A stretch of 64,000 bases of DNA from Lepus europaeus (Eukaryota; Chordata; Mammalia; Lagomorpha; Leporidae): contig NC_084850.1 in assembly GCF_033115175.1 (NCBI RefSeq), positions 21,359,218 to 21,423,217 of the forward strand. Direction: 5' to 3'. This document shows positions 32,740 through 45,465 of the stretch, one piece after another (position 1 is the first letter of the stretch; each line of letters opens with the position of its first letter). The notes beneath the pieces are model-generated. The model did no database searches and was not told the DNA's origin. It saw only the letters and a program-made list of their open reading frames with translations. A program made the position numbers and the translations under genes.

Positions 32740-33930
32740 GCTTCAAAGTCTATGACTTATAGCATGCTTCTTCCCATACAGAGGGTTCAATTTGGGGGCA
32801 ACTCGGTGAAAGAAGAAAGTGAGACAGTATGTGTAGACACAACACAAAACCAACCAGTCTTCTCAGCAACTACCACCGCCAAAGGCAGAAAACCAAAGGG
32901 TTTGCTATCAGCATCACAATTGCTGGCTCCAGCGAAAGGCCTTTTCACTTTCAACCAGCTGTTACACCCAGCATTGTGCACCCAGCTCAGTATTTACAGT
33001 GGTCAGAAAACCAGAACTGGAGCAACCATCAAAGTTACTCCCTCTCGACAGTGACTGTTGACCCAAATATGAAGCAAGTTGCAAGCCACAAGCTCTCCCG
33101 GAGCACAGAGAAGATTTGCTATAGACTCCAATCATCAGTAAAAATGCAAAAATCAGTTTGTCGTCATCACACAGGCAGGAAGGGACAGTGGTTAACTGAC
33201 ACCTATTAGCCACCTATTTCACTGTGTGACCCGCTGGGTGGCCTTAGCCTGTGGCTCTGCTGGAGTACTGAGTTGCCTACACCAAGAAGGTAGCTTTATA
33301 TGCTTAAGCATTGCTGGGCAATACAATAGGCCCTTTTGTTTGTGGCTATTGTGGATATTACTGGAAGAGGGAGCAAAAGCATATGCCTAGAGCATACCCC
33401 CAGGTTAGCTGGAACTCATCAGATCTGGGGAACTTCTCTGCTCTAATCCTGTGAGGACATCAGGCCACTTCCTTCTCTTTTGCTGCCCTAATGACTCCTG
33501 GGACTTGCATTAATGGATCAGCATGGCTACTTGGTTTTGCAACCAAGTAGCTGATGTGATGATTAATTATCCTCTAGCAGGAACCTGATGAAGTTCTCAG
33601 CTCAAAACCCCAGGGATCCAGCACAGGGCAATCTGCCCTCACATAAAAAGACCAGGTGCGGAGGGTAGGCACACTGGCCTGGTGCTAGGCCTCCACAGGG
33701 TTATGATTGACTTTCTACTCCAGAACCAAATGACCTGGACACAACTTGCTATTGTGAGACAGTATACCTGCTGAAAAAGTGGTAAGCCTACTGGCTTAAC
33801 AAAACTACTTGTCTTTATGCATGAAATCGAATTCTAAGTGCATGTCCTCTGCCATGTAAGTAACTATTTGGATCACCTGTCTCACGTTCAGGTGGATGAA
33901 ATGACATCGTATGGTCAAGTTTGTCCATGT
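32740..33930 (+). other. unassigned intergenic stretch with overlapping open frames
   Basis: Two + strand frames stay open, 32752-33054 (100 codons) and 32829-33209 (126 codons), plus shorter - strand ones. I recognise none of them and see no splice or promoter signal. A perfect 11-bp hairpin lies at 33526-33551. No named repeat. Confidence 0.4.
33526..33551. repeat. perfect 11-bp inverted repeat, 4-nt loop
   Basis: GCTACTTGGTT - TTGC - AACCAAGTAGC. Confidence 0.95.
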
Positions 33931-33931
33931 A

Positions 33932-34003
33932 CTAAATATATATATACATATATATGCATATACATATATATAGAGACAAATGTGTGTGTATATATATATA
34001 TAA
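33932..34003. repeat. TA/TATACA microsatellite
   Basis: Imperfect TATATA, CATATA and GTGTGTATATATA runs. Confidence 0.9.
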
Positions 34004-34110
34004 AATGAACAACGCTGAGAATTGAAGCAAAATAAACAAAAGTGAAAAGAATCAATAAAAACACCTAAGGTAAAATAGATAAGACTTTGAGTTATTTTAA
34101 AAGTGTTTTT

Positions 34111-34411
34111 TTTTAACATTTATTTATTTGAAAGGCAAAGTGATGGAGAGAGAAAGAGAGATCTTCCATCTGCTAGTTCACTCCCCAAATGGCTGCAATC
34201 GCTGGAGCTGTGCCAATCCAAAGCCACAAGCCAGGAGCTTCTTCCAGGTCTCCCACGTGGGTGCAGGGGCCCAAGGACTTGGCCATCTTCTGCTACTTTC
34301 CCAGGCCATAGCAGAGAGCTGGATCAGAAGTGGAACTAGAACTGGTGCTCTGATACAAGATGCTGTTGTCTCAAGCAGTGGCTTAACCTGCTGCACCACA
34401 ATGCTGGCCCC
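34111..34411 (-). mobile_element. CSINE
   Basis: TTTAACATTTATTTATTTG at left, AATGCTGGCCCC at right. Duplication TTAAAAGTGTTTTT / TTAAGGGTGTTTTT. Confidence 0.9.
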
Positions 34412-34589
34412 TTAAGGGTGTTTTTCTAAACATGAAAGCACATGTTGAAAACAGTGTATTTTGAATATTGTATTTTAATTATGCATGAATAACTGTGTGT
34501 TCCTTCCAAAACCTCCACAAGGACTTCCCTAAGGTCTCTTTTTATTTCAACTCCCATTTCTGTAAGATTAGTAACAAGGGTAGTTGTTA

Positions 34590-34690
34590 GCCCACTTTTT
34601 CAGATGAGAAAACTGAGGCTCTGATAGTTGAACTTCCTTGTTTTCCACAAGAAGGCCTCCCAGTAAGTGACAGGCAGAGCCAAGACCTGC
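34590..34690 (-). repeat. MIR SINE
   Basis: CAGATGAGAAAACTGAGGCT and CCCAGTAAGTGACAGGCAGA: antisense MIR. Confidence 0.7.
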
Positions 34691-34747
34691 TCCCAGGCCA
34701 CCTGCTTAGCTCTGTGTTCTTTCCACTTCCCAGAGGCTGATTTAAAA

Positions 34748-34781
34748 AACACACACACACACACACACAAGAATAGCCACA

Positions 34782-34839
<58 letters not shown>
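34748..34839. repeat. compound CA/TA microsatellite
   Basis: A (CA)n run at 34748-34769 and about 26 uninterrupted TA units at 34787-34839. Confidence 0.97.
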
Positions 34840-34841
<2 letters not shown>

Positions 34842-36513
34842 AAAGCTGAGAACATGTCAGGATTATTTAATTAGTTGTACATATCTTTTCACTTTGGAAA
34901 TTACAAATAATAGCACTGGGTTCCCTGGTGAGGGGTCGGGGTAGGGGTGGAGGGGACCTTGCGATGTAAGTGGCTGCACTCATCATCTTATCACGCATAC
35001 TGAGAGTCTGGTTGCGGGCTGTGATGTGGATCCAGAGCAATGGCACCGGGGCTGGGCACAGAGCTAGCTGCGTTCTCTCCTTCTGTCCTTCGCTGCTCCT
35101 ATTCACCTCACCTAAGGGGAAGTGAAGAGTGTTCTGGAAGGCAAAGGTCTCAGAAAGTAAGCAACTGGGGGTCCTGTTGCCTGGACCACAGTGTCTCCTG
35201 GCTCAAAGGCAGGTGCCCACCCCCACCTCTACCTCTGGGGCTGGCTGTGAAGGGAGCCATTTCTTTTAAAGGGAACCACATCCTAATGGGTCTGACCTTG
35301 GCTTTTCGTACATGCTGCTGTTCAGTTGAGGAGAGCACAGTGTTCTTTGTGAAGTGAAGAACAAGTCAAATTTGTGCTAAATGGGAAGATGTCAAAACAG
35401 TCCAGGGCAGAGGAGGTGAGGGATCCAAAGTGATTGGAGCCACAAAATTCCTGCGGCTTCCCTTCTGCTAACTCCTTCCTTCTCACCTTAGCACGACTTT
35501 GGCTGATTATTCTGTGTTCTTATCACAGACTACACAGTGGCCTGCAATGCTCTTGTACCCATAAAAGAGTCCCAGGGACTTCGACTCTAGCTTGGATGAT
35601 CTTGTAGAATGATCATTGTAGAGATCATGTACATAACATAACACATCAACTGAGGGACCCAGTTCCACACGTGAACCACTTTCCTTTGAAAGGCCCAAAT
35701 TGCTGGAGGCCAGAGTTTTAATCTGTAGTTAATGGAGTTCTGGAATTTTCTATGGGCCTTCCAGGATCCCCATACCTTGTCCCTCTCACTAGGTAAAAGG
35801 AACAGAAAAAGGAGGTGCTGGTTTGGGACAACACAGTGTGTGACAGCTAAATCAGCACAAGAGGGCATTATTGTAATAGTTAATCTAAAGCCAAGAGTTT
35901 CACAGTGTGAAGGCATTTATGGAAGGAAACCGTGCCCTAGCTCTAAAGGTTTATATCAAAGTTTTCAACACTCCTAAGAACTCAATAAAGTTCTGGTTTT
36001 TGTTTGCCAGGGACTGGACAGACATTTGACAGGGACATTGTAGAGGGAATCTGAGTCTGGGCTTGGAGAAGCCATTTTTTGAGCCTGAAGTTTTGTGAAA
36101 ACTAAAAGTGCCAGAAACTGACATTTGTAAAGTGCAAAATTTTAGAGATGGAGAAAAACATTAATGAATTAGAGATTCCCAGAGGTTAGAGATGGTGCGG
36201 GTGTGACAAAAAAAGGGTCCACAAGGGAGCTCTTTGTGGAGATGGAATTGTTTTGTATCTTGATTGCAGTGAAGGTTCGATGAATCTAACCATGTTGTAA
36301 AATGGCTAGAACTACAAACACACATTGTACCTCTGTCAAATTTTCTGGCCTTTATATTATACTGTAATCACTTGATATGTGATTATTGGGGAATACTGGG
36401 TGAAAGGCAACTTCTTGTGGATCTATAATTATTTCAAAATTTTAAGAAACTTCCAGCGCAATCCCATATTTGTTTAATTTGATTTTTGAATTATTTTTTT
36501 AAATTAATGTTTA
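34840..36513 (+). other. intergenic stretch without recognised gene
   Basis: About 1.7 kb of mixed composition. Short open frames only (up to 109 codons, - strand, 35587-35916), with no family match. No CSINE. Confidence 0.45.
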
Positions 36514-36846
36514 GTTTTTTTTTAATTTTTAACAGATGTGAAAGCAGGGGAGAGAGAGAGAGAGGGAGAAAGAGAAAGAGAGAGAAAGAGAGAGAGAGGG
36601 AGAGAGAGAGAGAGAGAACTCCAATCTGCTGATGTACTTTCTAAACGCCTGTGAGAGTGACAACTGGGCCAGGTTGAATCTGGGAGCAAGGAGCCCAATT
36701 CAGGCTTCCCACATGGGTGGCAGGGGCCCAATCACCTGAGCCATCACCTGCTGCCTCCCAGGGTGTGCATTAGCAGGAAGCTGGTGCCAGGAGCTAGAGT
36801 TGGGACTCAAACCCAGGTACTCCAATGTGGGATGTGGGCATCCTAC
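36514..36846 (-). mobile_element. old CSINE3-like copy with expanded GA tract
   Basis: T/A-rich start, long GA run (36549-36620), then the older C-repeat body (CTTCCCACATGGGTGGCAGG, CATTAGCAGGAAGCTG). Confidence 0.75.
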
Positions 36847-37630
36847 AAAACCTTTCATTTATCCCATTTTTCTTGGGAGAGAACCCCATCCCCCACCCTA
36901 TTCATTGTAACTCCTTAACTTTTCCTTCCCATCTTAGTTTCTTGGCTAGGGAAAAGCATCAGAGAATGCATGTGCCCTTCTTTTATTCGAATTGACAGAA
37001 ATGATGTTTCAGTTGGAGTTGTCCATTGGTTGTGCCTTGAACAAACTGGGAAGATTGTGCAGCCAACTGAATCATCTCTTCTCCCTGACATGGAAAAAAA
37101 GCAGAAACCTGTTAAATTCTTCTCATCGCTTCTATGTGAATAGAAGCATAAGGGTAGGAAAGAGAGAGAGGTCAGGCCAGGGTGTGTGTCTGGAGTCTTG
37201 GAGTCCTGGGATGAGAGGCACCAGACCACCACACACAGCCAAGAGGCCCGTCTCAGCTCAGAGGAGAAACTGCCCCAGGAGATCAGGCACTTGGAAGAAT
37301 AAGAGTTCAACTAGCCTCAGAGAAGGGCTGCTTGAGCTGAATGTAGAAATCCAAACCAGTTTCTCTCTACTTCCCCAAGCAAACCAGGAGATGGACAAAG
37401 CCTGAGCTCTCGGGTGGGAACAGGTGGTTGTAACCAACAGGTTGCAGGAGGATTTGGGATGGGAGCACCTGCCACAGGCTGTCAGATTCCTGGCCTGGCA
37501 CACCCTGTCTCCTAGAGGTTCCATCTTGGCCTTCACATACTCCGTACATCTCCCTGAAACTTCAGTACATCTGGCCCATGCTTCCTAGCACAACCATAAG
37601 CTGGTTTACATTATTCTCCTAGTTTGAGTC
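36847..37630 (+). other. intergenic stretch; longest non-repeat open frame
   Basis: Holds a 137-codon + strand frame (36992-37405) that is not recognised and has no promoter or splice context. Probably chance. Confidence 0.4.
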
Positions 37631-37631
37631 A

Positions 37632-37790
37632 GAGGGGCCTGGGTTCAAATCCCAGTTGCACCACCAAAAAGCTATGTGACCTTGGGCAAGTTGTCTAAGT
37701 CTCTCTACCACTCAGTTTGCTCATCTGTTAAATGGGGGTAATAACTTGCCTTTCAGGGTTTGTGAAGCATCTGTCACCTACCAGGTATTT
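37632..37790 (+). repeat. MIR SINE
   Basis: GCCTGGGTTCAAATCCCAG, GCTATGTGACCTTGGGCAAG and GCTCATCTGTTAAATGGGG: sense MIR including its tRNA-derived part. Confidence 0.88.
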
Positions 37791-38465
37791 AGCAATTTCC
37801 ATATTCATTGCTTCCCACGTGGCTGCCATAGCACTCTTTCTCCCACAGTATCTAGTCCAGGGTCGCAGGGCACACAAGAGCTTATTAATGAGTCCTTATT
37901 GGCTGGCTAATGGAGGTTTCTGGATGTCTCCCCCATGCCAATGGAGACTCAAAGTGGGAATAAAGGGAAGCCAACCATCCATTTCCAAGATACTAAGCTA
38001 ACATGCTGAATTCTTTACTTCCTGGATACACTGTTATAGCAAAACCCTTGATGTGATAAAGCCTGCCTTCCATGCACACATAATTTTAGACAAATGGTAG
38101 GATCAGCTAAAATTGGAAGCCAGTAGTTTAAGTATGTTGACAAATGATTTCTTCATCAGTTTATCAGGTGTGGAGCAGGAGTAAGAATGCTTGTTGCATT
38201 CAAATACAGCAGGAGAATCTGAAGTTGACCCACTTCTATCTATACCCCCAATCTCTGTCTTGTGACCACACTACAGGCTGCAGTGTGTAAGTTATTCATG
38301 GAGCACAATGAAAAGAGTAATTGATCAGCAAATGGAGACCAGAGATGTAGTCTCAGATTTCATAATCCAGTCACTGATTCAGCCAACAAATATTCACTGA
38401 CTGCCTACCATGGGAGTGGGCTCTGTGCTTCACAGACGTGATCCTGCCTTACATGGAATTTACTG

Positions 38466-38600
38466 GGCTGTGTGACCTGCAGGCAGTTACTTCATCTCTC
38501 TGGGTCTCATGCTCCCAATCTGTCAAATGGTGACAAATGTATTTATATCACAAAGCAATTGTGAGAATGATATGAGGGAACGTAAGGGCAAGAGCTATGC
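38466..38600 (+). repeat. MIR SINE
   Basis: GGCTGTGTGACCTGCAGGCA, CAATCTGTCAAATGGTGACA. Confidence 0.75.
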
Positions 38601-38859
38601 AGATTGTAATTGCTCTCTATTATTGTCCGCTATGTAATGGTTACATGAATAGCTTGTGATCACTTGCAAATTGTGTCGTAAGTCTATTTCGAGGGTCAGA
38701 GCATGTTCTGCTCATCTCATTTTTCTTCTTTACATGTTGGCAAGCCAATAAAACCAGAGCAAGTGGGAGAGACAGAGAGTTCTGCTTATACTGGCCTAAG
38801 TAGAGAGAATAGCACTCCACTTCGTGTTCTCAGATGGGTTACACTTTAGACAGGGTCCA

Positions 38860-39221
38860 TGGACAGATTGAGTTATGTCCCCCCAAAAGATATCCTCAGT
38901 ACCTGTGAATGTGACCTTATTTGGAAGTAGGGCCTTTGCCACTGTAATAACATTAAGATGAGGTCACATTATCATGAGGGCCCTAATCCAATGTGACTGA
39001 TGTTTTTGTAACAAGAGGTAAATTTGGACAAAGATACTGAGAGGGAACACCATGTGAAGCTACAAAAAGAGAAGAACACCATATGAAGACAGAGGCAGAG
39101 ACTAGAGTTGTGCAGCCACGAGTCAAGGAAGCTACCAGAAGCTGGAAGAGGATCATTTCTGTTGCTTTAAGCCACTCAGTTTCTGATACTACATCACAGA
39201 TGCCCCAGGAAAGTAACGGAT
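38860..39221 (+). repeat. ancient MaLR-like LTR repeat, copy 1
   Basis: GAGTTATGTCCCCCCAAAAG, GTGACCTTATTTGGAAGTAG, CCCTAATCCAATGTGACTGA and TTTAAGCCACTCAGTTT. Same family as 57660-58462. The - strand frames here are its shadows. Confidence 0.75.
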
Positions 39222-40312
39222 TCCCCAAACAGAGATAGCCCTCCCACACACTTCCTTCTGCCCTCCATGGAGTCACGGCCCCCTTTCCTTCTCTGTATAT
39301 CAATCCGCAGAAAATAGTGCCCTGATACAAGCGGTTCAAAATATGGATCTGCAGAATGGCAGAAGAGCTTGTGTGCAACACTGAATTCCACTTCATATTT
39401 TTCAGAGAGGTCGAAATGCAGGCAAGAAATCCCCCCTTGACCCTTTCTGCTCTCACATTTGAGGCAAAGTAGCGAAGGTAGGCAGACAGTGAATCCAAAG
39501 GCATGGGGCCTACTGAGCAGACAGCTGCTATTGCCAGTGCTTCGCATGGACACTATCTTGGGGAAGTCTAGGAGTCCATTCTGGGGCCCCATTAAGACCA
39601 GAGGCTTATAGGAGGTCCTCATCTAAAGCTCCCAAGTGCTATGAAGGATCATGTGGTTTGGAGCCAGCTGCCAGCTTGTGTTTGCCTAGACTTCACCCTT
39701 GGAACCAACCAGAGGCTGCTAGCAAAAGAGGCATCCCTTCTTTAGGACACATAGGTGCATATGTATTATTACATACCTATTATTACGAAAAGGTGCATAT
39801 GTATGGAAAATTACTATTTGACAGCTGCCAAAGGGTCATCAATGGATTCTAAAACTGGTTAGAGAAATCCTCCTGGAAAACATGATACTTGTGTACTTTC
39901 AAGGTATCACCCCATACTTTAGTTACTAAGTAAAAAAAGGAAATAGTCTCCTTACAGTGGAAAAATCTGGAAAACATCATCTTGACCAAGAAATCAAAAT
40001 TAATATTATAAAGAATAGTCATGTGCCTTTTCATGTTTCACTCCTGCCAAAAATGTGTAACCTGACTCTCATCATGAGGACACATCAGACAAACCCATAC
40101 TGGACAACATTCTACAAGGACCTGCACACTTCCAAAACGTCAATGCCATAAAAGAAAAAGAAAGGTTGAGGACAGTTCCAGATTTGAAAACTAAGAGATA
40201 TGACTACTAAATACAATGTGTGATCCTACATGGGATTATGGTTGAGGGAAAAAAAATAGCTATGGAGGGCAATTTTGGGGCAATTAGAATTTGAATATGA
40301 GCTGTAGATTAC
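39222..40312 (+). other. intergenic stretch, nothing recognised
   Basis: About 1.1 kb, AT-rich after 39.7 kb, with no named repeat and no credible coding frame. Confidence 0.45.
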
Positions 40313-40457
40313 ATGAGGGTACCTCAAAAAGTTCATGGAAGATGAAATTAAAAGCTAAGTTGATTTTGGTATTAATATATTTGCATAGTTTTAGTATGAA
40401 TATATTGCATAGGTTTTTTCATAATACACATCTTCCATGAATGTTTTGAAGATCCAC
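40313..40457 (+). mobile_element. mariner-like MITE, nearly complete
   Basis: Left end GAGGGTACCTCAAAAAGTTC, right end CTTCCATGAATGTTTTGAAG. Confidence 0.75.
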
Positions 40458-41750
40458 ATGTAACAATATACTGAGTCAGTGTTATACTTCCTGAACTTGA
40501 GAACTCCACTGTGTTTATGTAACATAATGTCCTTGTTCTTAGGAAACATGCTGAAGGATTAAGGAGCAAAGGGACATGATGTCTGTAGCTTACTCTCAAG
40601 TGTTTCAGGAAAAAAAATCGTGTATGTGTGTGTGTGTATCTGAGTGTATATGTGGAGAGATAGAACAAATGTAAAAGGATGTTTACAACAGATGAATCTT
40701 GAAAAAGCAATGTGAACGTTCTATTCTAGGCGGTTTTCTGTAAGTTTAAGTATTTAAAATTAACAATTTAAAATATGTATGGTATTTTGAGCATTTAACC
40801 ATGTACCCAATGCCGAGGTGTGTGAAATTCAAGGGAGAACAAGACCTGGTGTCTATCTTTAGCTTACAGTTTTTGGCAGGAGGGACAATAAAGAGGCAAG
40901 CTCCATTTCATGTTATAAAGGATGCTAGGAGAGCACAGAGGAGATAAAATCAACACAGACTTCCTGGGAAAGGGGTCAGAGGAGCTCTGTAGGGAAGGGG
41001 TAAAGGAGACATGTAAAGTTGGGAGAATGAAGTTTGGGGTCCCATTGAGACATGCAAGCAGAGGTGACTGACGGACTGTGGGATGTGGGGAAGGAGTCTG
41101 CGCCTGTGGGCAGCCAGAGGAAGCCACGGGCCTCCTGAGGACAGATGCCAAGGCATAGATTAGCAGGTGTCAGGGGTCAGGCTGAGGGGGCCATAGGCTC
41201 TGAGGTAACACAAGCAGCGCAGGGAGAAGCCAAACAATTTGAGGCTGAAAGGTTGGACACAAGTGTGCCTACTATTGATGACCTTCCCACTGATGTAGAT
41301 CTGATGTCCAAGAGACCTCAGGCCCAGATTGATGAATATAAGTAACTTGCATAAGGGCGTGGCCCCAAATTAGTTAGAGTTGCTAATAATACACTGTGAG
41401 GCAGGAAGAAAAAGTCAAGTGAGTGTAAGAAACTAAAGAAGTGATTTTTTTGAGAACAGGATGAACTTTCCCAGTAATAAGGATAAGGCAGTAGCCAATT
41501 AACACACAACAGGATGGGGAAAGATTGTTGTTAATAGGAAAAATCCGGAGAACAGTACCGGGTCCCATAATAAAGGGAAATCAGTGAGGCAGTACTGCTG
41601 TTTCTGAAGCCAATGGGAGAATGGGAATTTCCACTCAATTATGAGATACAAGAGCCAGGATGAGAAAGTACATGAATGTTCTTAGCAAGGGCCTAGTGAG
41701 AGTTTTTTTTTTTTTTCTATTTCAACTTCTGTATTCTGAAAAATTTACCA
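40458..41750 (+). other. intergenic stretch, nothing recognised
   Basis: About 1.3 kb with a short GT tract (40621-40640). No gene or named repeat. Confidence 0.45.
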
Positions 41751-42560
41751 AAATACTGAGAACAGCATTTGCTTAATTCACTGCCAAAGTTTAACTGTTT
41801 TTGAGGTATAAAGATGGCACTTTTATGTTTCAAATGAAAATGAACCCCCATATACCCATCACCCATCTGCTACAGTTAGCAGCTTGATTACTTGATCAAT
41901 TTCATTTCATCCAAGTTCCCACCTGTTACATCTAGCAAACTGGTCTGAAGCAAATCTCTGATGGAAGTTGTCCTTGTGCTTTTGTTTTAATGATTTAATA
42001 AAAAGAGATTCGAGTTATTGATTATATGCATGTTCAAATTAATAGATTCAAGTTATGTAGAAAATCATATTGTAAATAAATATTTAAATTATATATAATT
42101 TTAAGTTAATTATTGTATTTTCTCAGGGAGTAATATATTCACATGTCTCATACAAAAGGTACAGAAAAAGAAAGAAGTGAAAAGTCCCCTTTTAACCTTT
42201 AACCTCTAGCCAATAGCTTCCAACCCCTGTGCACTTGCCAACAATCCCGCCTCTTTGGAGGCAACAGCTTTTTATGTATCCTTATGGCAATGTTTTATGC
42301 ATATGTTTGTAAACACATTACAAAACTGCTCACACTGTTGTAAACCTTGCTTCTTCCAGTTAACGATATAATCTGGAGAGCATTCCATATCAATACATAA
42401 CACATTACAGCCACCTAGCAGTCCATTTTATGAAGCATAATGTACTGAACTAATCAAATCACTATCGAAAGATCTTTAGGCTCTTGCCAATCTGTTGCTG
42501 CAGTGACTCATCTTATACAATCATTGTGCACACAGTCAAGTGAGTGTCTCTTCGGGAGAA
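41751..42560 (-). repeat. ancient L1M 3' end remnants
   Basis: Antisense old-L1 signatures: CCCATATACCCATCACCCAT (41847), GGAGAGCATTCCATATCAAT (42374), then TGCTGCAGTGACTCATC. Confidence 0.55.
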
Positions 42561-43680
42561 ATTCCTCAAAGTGCCCTCGCTGGATGGAAAAGAGTGGGCA
42601 GCTGTAATTCTGGCCAGTATTGCCAGCTGCCCTCCGTTAGGTAAGAGGTGTTCCAGTGCTGCCTGTGCCCTTTCATCCTGTGCTGTTTCCTTGCTGCTCC
42701 TTGCCACCAAACCCCAGGATCCCATTCGAGACTCCTTCAACACCTTAAACTCAGAAAGCCCTCTGACCCGAGCCTCCTATTGGTGATCCTGTGCGGTTCT
42801 TTGGCCCCCACAACGACCAGTATGCCCGTCCTTCCCTTTCCTTTCCTAAGGGCCAACAGTAGCCTGCTGGCTTCCTCTCCTCCTTCCAAGTCAGCCTGAT
42901 GACCAGCCATTTTAGCTCTGCTAGTGTGGATCCTCTGAACTCACTCTCCCTGTGACCTTCAGCGGCACCTGCTCTGCCAGTCCCCAAGGCCTGTGAAAAC
43001 CCCACCATGCATTCTCTCCACTGCCTGCTCCCAGGCTCACAGCTATTGCTGGAGAAGGTCATGAAGTTGGCTCCACTACAAAGCCAGACCAGCCAGCCTC
43101 AGAGGGGCCCCAAGGCAGTCCTTTTATATATCTGTATCAAATTTCTCTCAGTGATTGTTCCAAATCCTCTCCCTCTCTCCTCACATCCCGTACCTCACCC
43201 TTGCACCAGACCCCCCTAGTGCAGAGCCCAGCTTTGGATTTCTATGATAGAGGCACCCAGATCATCAAGCAGAAGCTCTCTGAGTATTTCCTATCTCACC
43301 TCGCCTCTCCACTTCTCTGCATGGGGGCCCAAACCTGTCCATCCCCTCACGCTCAGCCTCATGGGAAGGAGGCACTTTCTCCTCACGGTCACCCCTCCCA
43401 CTAGTACCCTGGGCATTAGGTTCTCCTGCCTTTTCCTGCAAGAAAAGGAGCCCTAGGAGCCATCCTTTTTCCCTTTGGCCAGCTCTCCCTCCCCACTGGT
43501 TTTTTCCTCTCAGCCTAAAAACACTTCCTTCCTATCTGGGTCATGGTTCCACATTACCAGCAGATTTCTAAAGCTTAGTAACCTTTACAGTTACACAGGT
43601 AATTGTGCCTTCTGCCTTGACTTCCTCCTTCTGTGTCAGCCCCCGAATTTAACAGAAAAATCAGAAAACGCTAAGTAAGA
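42561..43680 (+). other. GC-richer intergenic stretch, no gene identified
   Basis: C/T-rich with several open frames of 60-103 codons on both strands, none recognised. It could hide an old pseudogene or LTR remnant, but no motif supports that. Confidence 0.4.
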
Positions 43681-43850
43681 AGGAGAAAATTAAAAGCATA
43701 CACAATGCCACTATCCAACTATTAACACTTTGACATATTTCTTTATGATCTTTTTACACGCACACATATAAATTTTTCTCTATACTTTTTTAACAGCATT
43801 GAGTCATAGTATATATAGTGTTTTATCATAATATATTTTGGACATCTCAG
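43681..43850 (-). repeat. ancient L1M-like remnant
   Basis: ATGCCACTATCCAACTATTA and ACACTTTGACATATTTCTTT resemble antisense L1M 3' UTR. Confidence 0.45.
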
Positions 43851-43852
43851 CT

Positions 43853-44060
43853 TTGCTCCTTATTAGTTGTCTGACCTTGCTTAAGTAAATGAATTTCTCT
43901 GATGAGTCCATTTGCTCCTGTGTAAAATAAGGACTATTATAGTCACTACCTCACATAGTTGTTATGAGGGTTAAATGAGATAAAAATACATAAAAACACT
44001 TATCACTGCCTGACATATAGCAAGTTGAATTAATGTTAGTCATTATGATCCTCCCACACC
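43853..44060 (+). repeat. MIR SINE
   Basis: GTTGTCTGACCTTGCTTAAG, GTGTAAAATAAGGACTATTA, GTTAAATGAGATAAAAATAC. Confidence 0.85.
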
Positions 44061-44449
44061 AATAAATACAGCTCTACATAATAATGTAATGAATTCTGTC
44101 ACTGCTGTGTCTAATAGGAGTGACTAAAGCACCACAGTGACTCACCAACACATATTCATTGGGCACATGAGCAGGTATATCTGTGGAATAAAGTCCAAAA
44201 AGCAGAGTTTCTGAGTCAAAAGCCATGTGCATTTGTCATTTTGAGGCATATCACCAAATTTCCCTCCATGAAGTTTAGGTTGCATGAGTTATTTAACTTA
44301 GGAATGACTGATGGGCATTAAAGCTCTTTTTTACATTTTTCACAGATACAAATCCTGATAGAACACAGGTATAAGCCTCAGCTATTCTCACTCATTGCCC
44401 AAAAGAGACATAATATTGGAATTTATTTCTTGCCCTTGAATCTCAATTC

Positions 44450-44785
44450 TGTCTCACACACTATTGTCTTTATACCCCACCCCATTCTTCCCCAGGTTCA
44501 GAGGCCCAGTGGCCACATGGAAGACCAGTTTCCAGGAATTCACCTCCCCCTGCTGCCCCTTACCCCCACCCTCACCTAAGATGTAAAAAGGCCTGGCCCC
44601 TAGGGTCAGGGCCTCCTGCCTGTGTTCCATCAGTGTGCAGGCCCACAGTTGGTCACCCACCTCTGCAGATTTATTTTCTCTGAATAAATTCGGCCTGACT
44701 GTAAATTCATATTCTTGCTCCTCTCTGTTCTGCACCTCTTTTCCTAACAGTTTGGTGCCTTGTGTGAGGGGGCACCAATCTGAAC
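44450..44785 (+). repeat. candidate solo LTR or LTR-plus-leader remnant
   Basis: A TATA-like site (GATGTAAAAAGG, 44580), AATAAA (44683-44688), a terminal CA at 44748-44749 and, 3 nt on, TTGGTGCC resembling the start of a primer site. The layout parallels the ERV LTR at 62259 but the sequence differs. The left boundary is uncertain. Confidence 0.4.
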
Positions 44786-45465
44786 CTCCATTCCTAACAA
44801 ACCCACACTGAAGAATGTTCTTCTAATTAAATCTTAGCTTAGACTCGGGATTATTTATCCACAGCAGGGGAAACACTGCGAGTAAATGCAGTGATGGAGA
44901 TGACAGGGGTGTGCATGGCAAAACTGCTAACATTGGTGACACGCAGACAAGAGCAGCGGCAAAGGTGACCCTGTACAATAGAGTGGGACCCCATTACAAA
45001 GGACTGTGAATGTCAAGGTGATTCAGTCAGTCACTAAATATTGGTTGACCACCTCCCAGCCGTTGTTTTAGCTACTTTGCTCACTTAACAAAATCAGAAA
45101 AAGATTCCCGCCCGAAGGAGCTTATATTTTAGCAAAGAGAGGCAAACAATAAAAATAAGTGGCTGCCCATTAGAGACTTTGAGTTGGTGGTACAAGGAGG
45201 AATCCCATCCACATACCAATCTGATACCAAATGATTTTCTTCAAATCAACTTACTTCTGAACTTTAATTTAAAGAGAGCCTAACTCTGCCATCAATGGAA
45301 ACTCAGCAGCACATGCCATAAGGCCTAGAAAGGGAGAGTAGAGGATACGTATGAATGGCATCTTCCCTTCCTTGTGGAGCAGTTCATGGATGAGAACAAC
45401 AAGAACTTTCTAAATTGTGCACTTTTTTTTCCAGGCAGCTTCATGTTTTACATACAGCAGATAGT

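Noticed and set aside
36992-37405. 137-codon + strand frame outside repeats
   Set aside because: Not recognised, low-complexity-like composition, no promoter, splice or poly(A) context; expected by chance in 64 kb.
37632-37660. tRNA-like B-box sequence (GGTTCAAATCCCAG)
   Set aside because: Belongs to a MIR SINE; no cloverleaf. The same holds for B-box motifs in CSINE heads.
38983-39504. 173-codon - strand frame
   Set aside because: First part lies in an ancient LTR-like repeat, no recognised domain, no gene signals.
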